The translations under genes and the position numbers were made by a program. 64,000 nucleotides of DNA. It comes from Okapia johnstoni. Its lineage: Eukaryota > Chordata > Mammalia > Artiodactyla > Giraffidae. The DNA lies in contig CM044321.1 of assembly GCA_024291935.2 (NCBI GenBank), positions 61,126,985 to 61,190,984 of the forward strand, given 5' to 3'. This document shows, in pieces, positions 63,746-64,000 of the stretch. Numbering within the stretch: the stretch's first letter is position 1; every line of letters starts with the position of its first letter. The notes beneath the pieces are model-generated. The model ran no database searches. It saw only the letters and a list, made by a program, of their open reading frames with translations, and had not been told where the DNA came from.

Positions 63746-64000
63746 TTCTTTTTGCCACAACTACTTCTTTTCCACTGATGGACCTACAAAGATGCACCAT
63801 TATCTCAGCTTCTACAGAACCACAGGATGTTTTCCTTCCAGATTGTTCCATGGATTACTCCCTAATTCTCTTGGTCCCTTCTCAGATGCTACTTTTAGTT
63901 GTTTTATTCCTTTGGGTACTTAGAACAAGCTAACTTACTCAATATTTTTCCCCATTTATTTTGTTTATTATCTGTTCTGCCCTAGCTAAAACGCCAGCCA
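63746..64000. other. Unique non-coding DNA at window end
   Basis: Nothing recognised. A 65-codon frame here is not supported. Confidence 0.45.

Overview
The window is nuclear DNA of a pecoran ruminant, most likely a bovid (cattle, sheep, goat or a relative). The evidence is its repeats: 29 tRNA-headed Bov-tA/BovA2 SINEs, two pieces of the BovB RTE LINE, and ten cetartiodactyl CHR-type tRNA SINEs. These lie over older mammalian repeats (MIR, L2, an L3/CR1 end, L1 of several ages, MER5A, a Tigger-like DNA transposon, one LTR-like block). The species cannot be fixed from the sequence alone.

I find no protein-coding gene, no recognisable exon chain and no structural RNA gene. The longest open frames (103-182 codons) either run through SINE/LINE sequence or lie in unique DNA without recognisable domains or paired splice sites. 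The window reads as a gene desert or the inside of a large intron.

Layout. 0-8 kb: LTR-like block, several MIRs (one split by a SINE) and unique DNA. 8-10 kb: a compact non-repetitive block rich in homeodomain, TCF and E-box-like words. 10-14.3 kb: L2, SINEs and an old antisense L1 split by a SINE. 14.3-19.9 kb: a SINE-poor stretch with an L3/CR1 end and a perfect 148-bp tandem duplication. 20-33 kb: MIR pieces, a tiny CpG-dense patch, another possible regulatory block (21.5-21.9 kb), a 122-bp dispersed duplication (24.0 and 25.4 kb), CHR SINEs and an L1 that split a MIR. 33-55 kb: heavy SINE/LINE accumulation with clear nested insertions, a TIR/TA transposon and two L1 ORF2 relics. 55-64 kb: mostly unique DNA with BovB, L2, MIR and CHR pieces and another AT-rich regulatory-looking block near 59 kb.

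No genes work together here. The readable biology is layered retrotransposition, dated by insertions within insertions and by target-site duplications, with several non-repetitive AT-rich islands between them that look like developmental enhancers. That last reading is inference and needs cross-species alignment.
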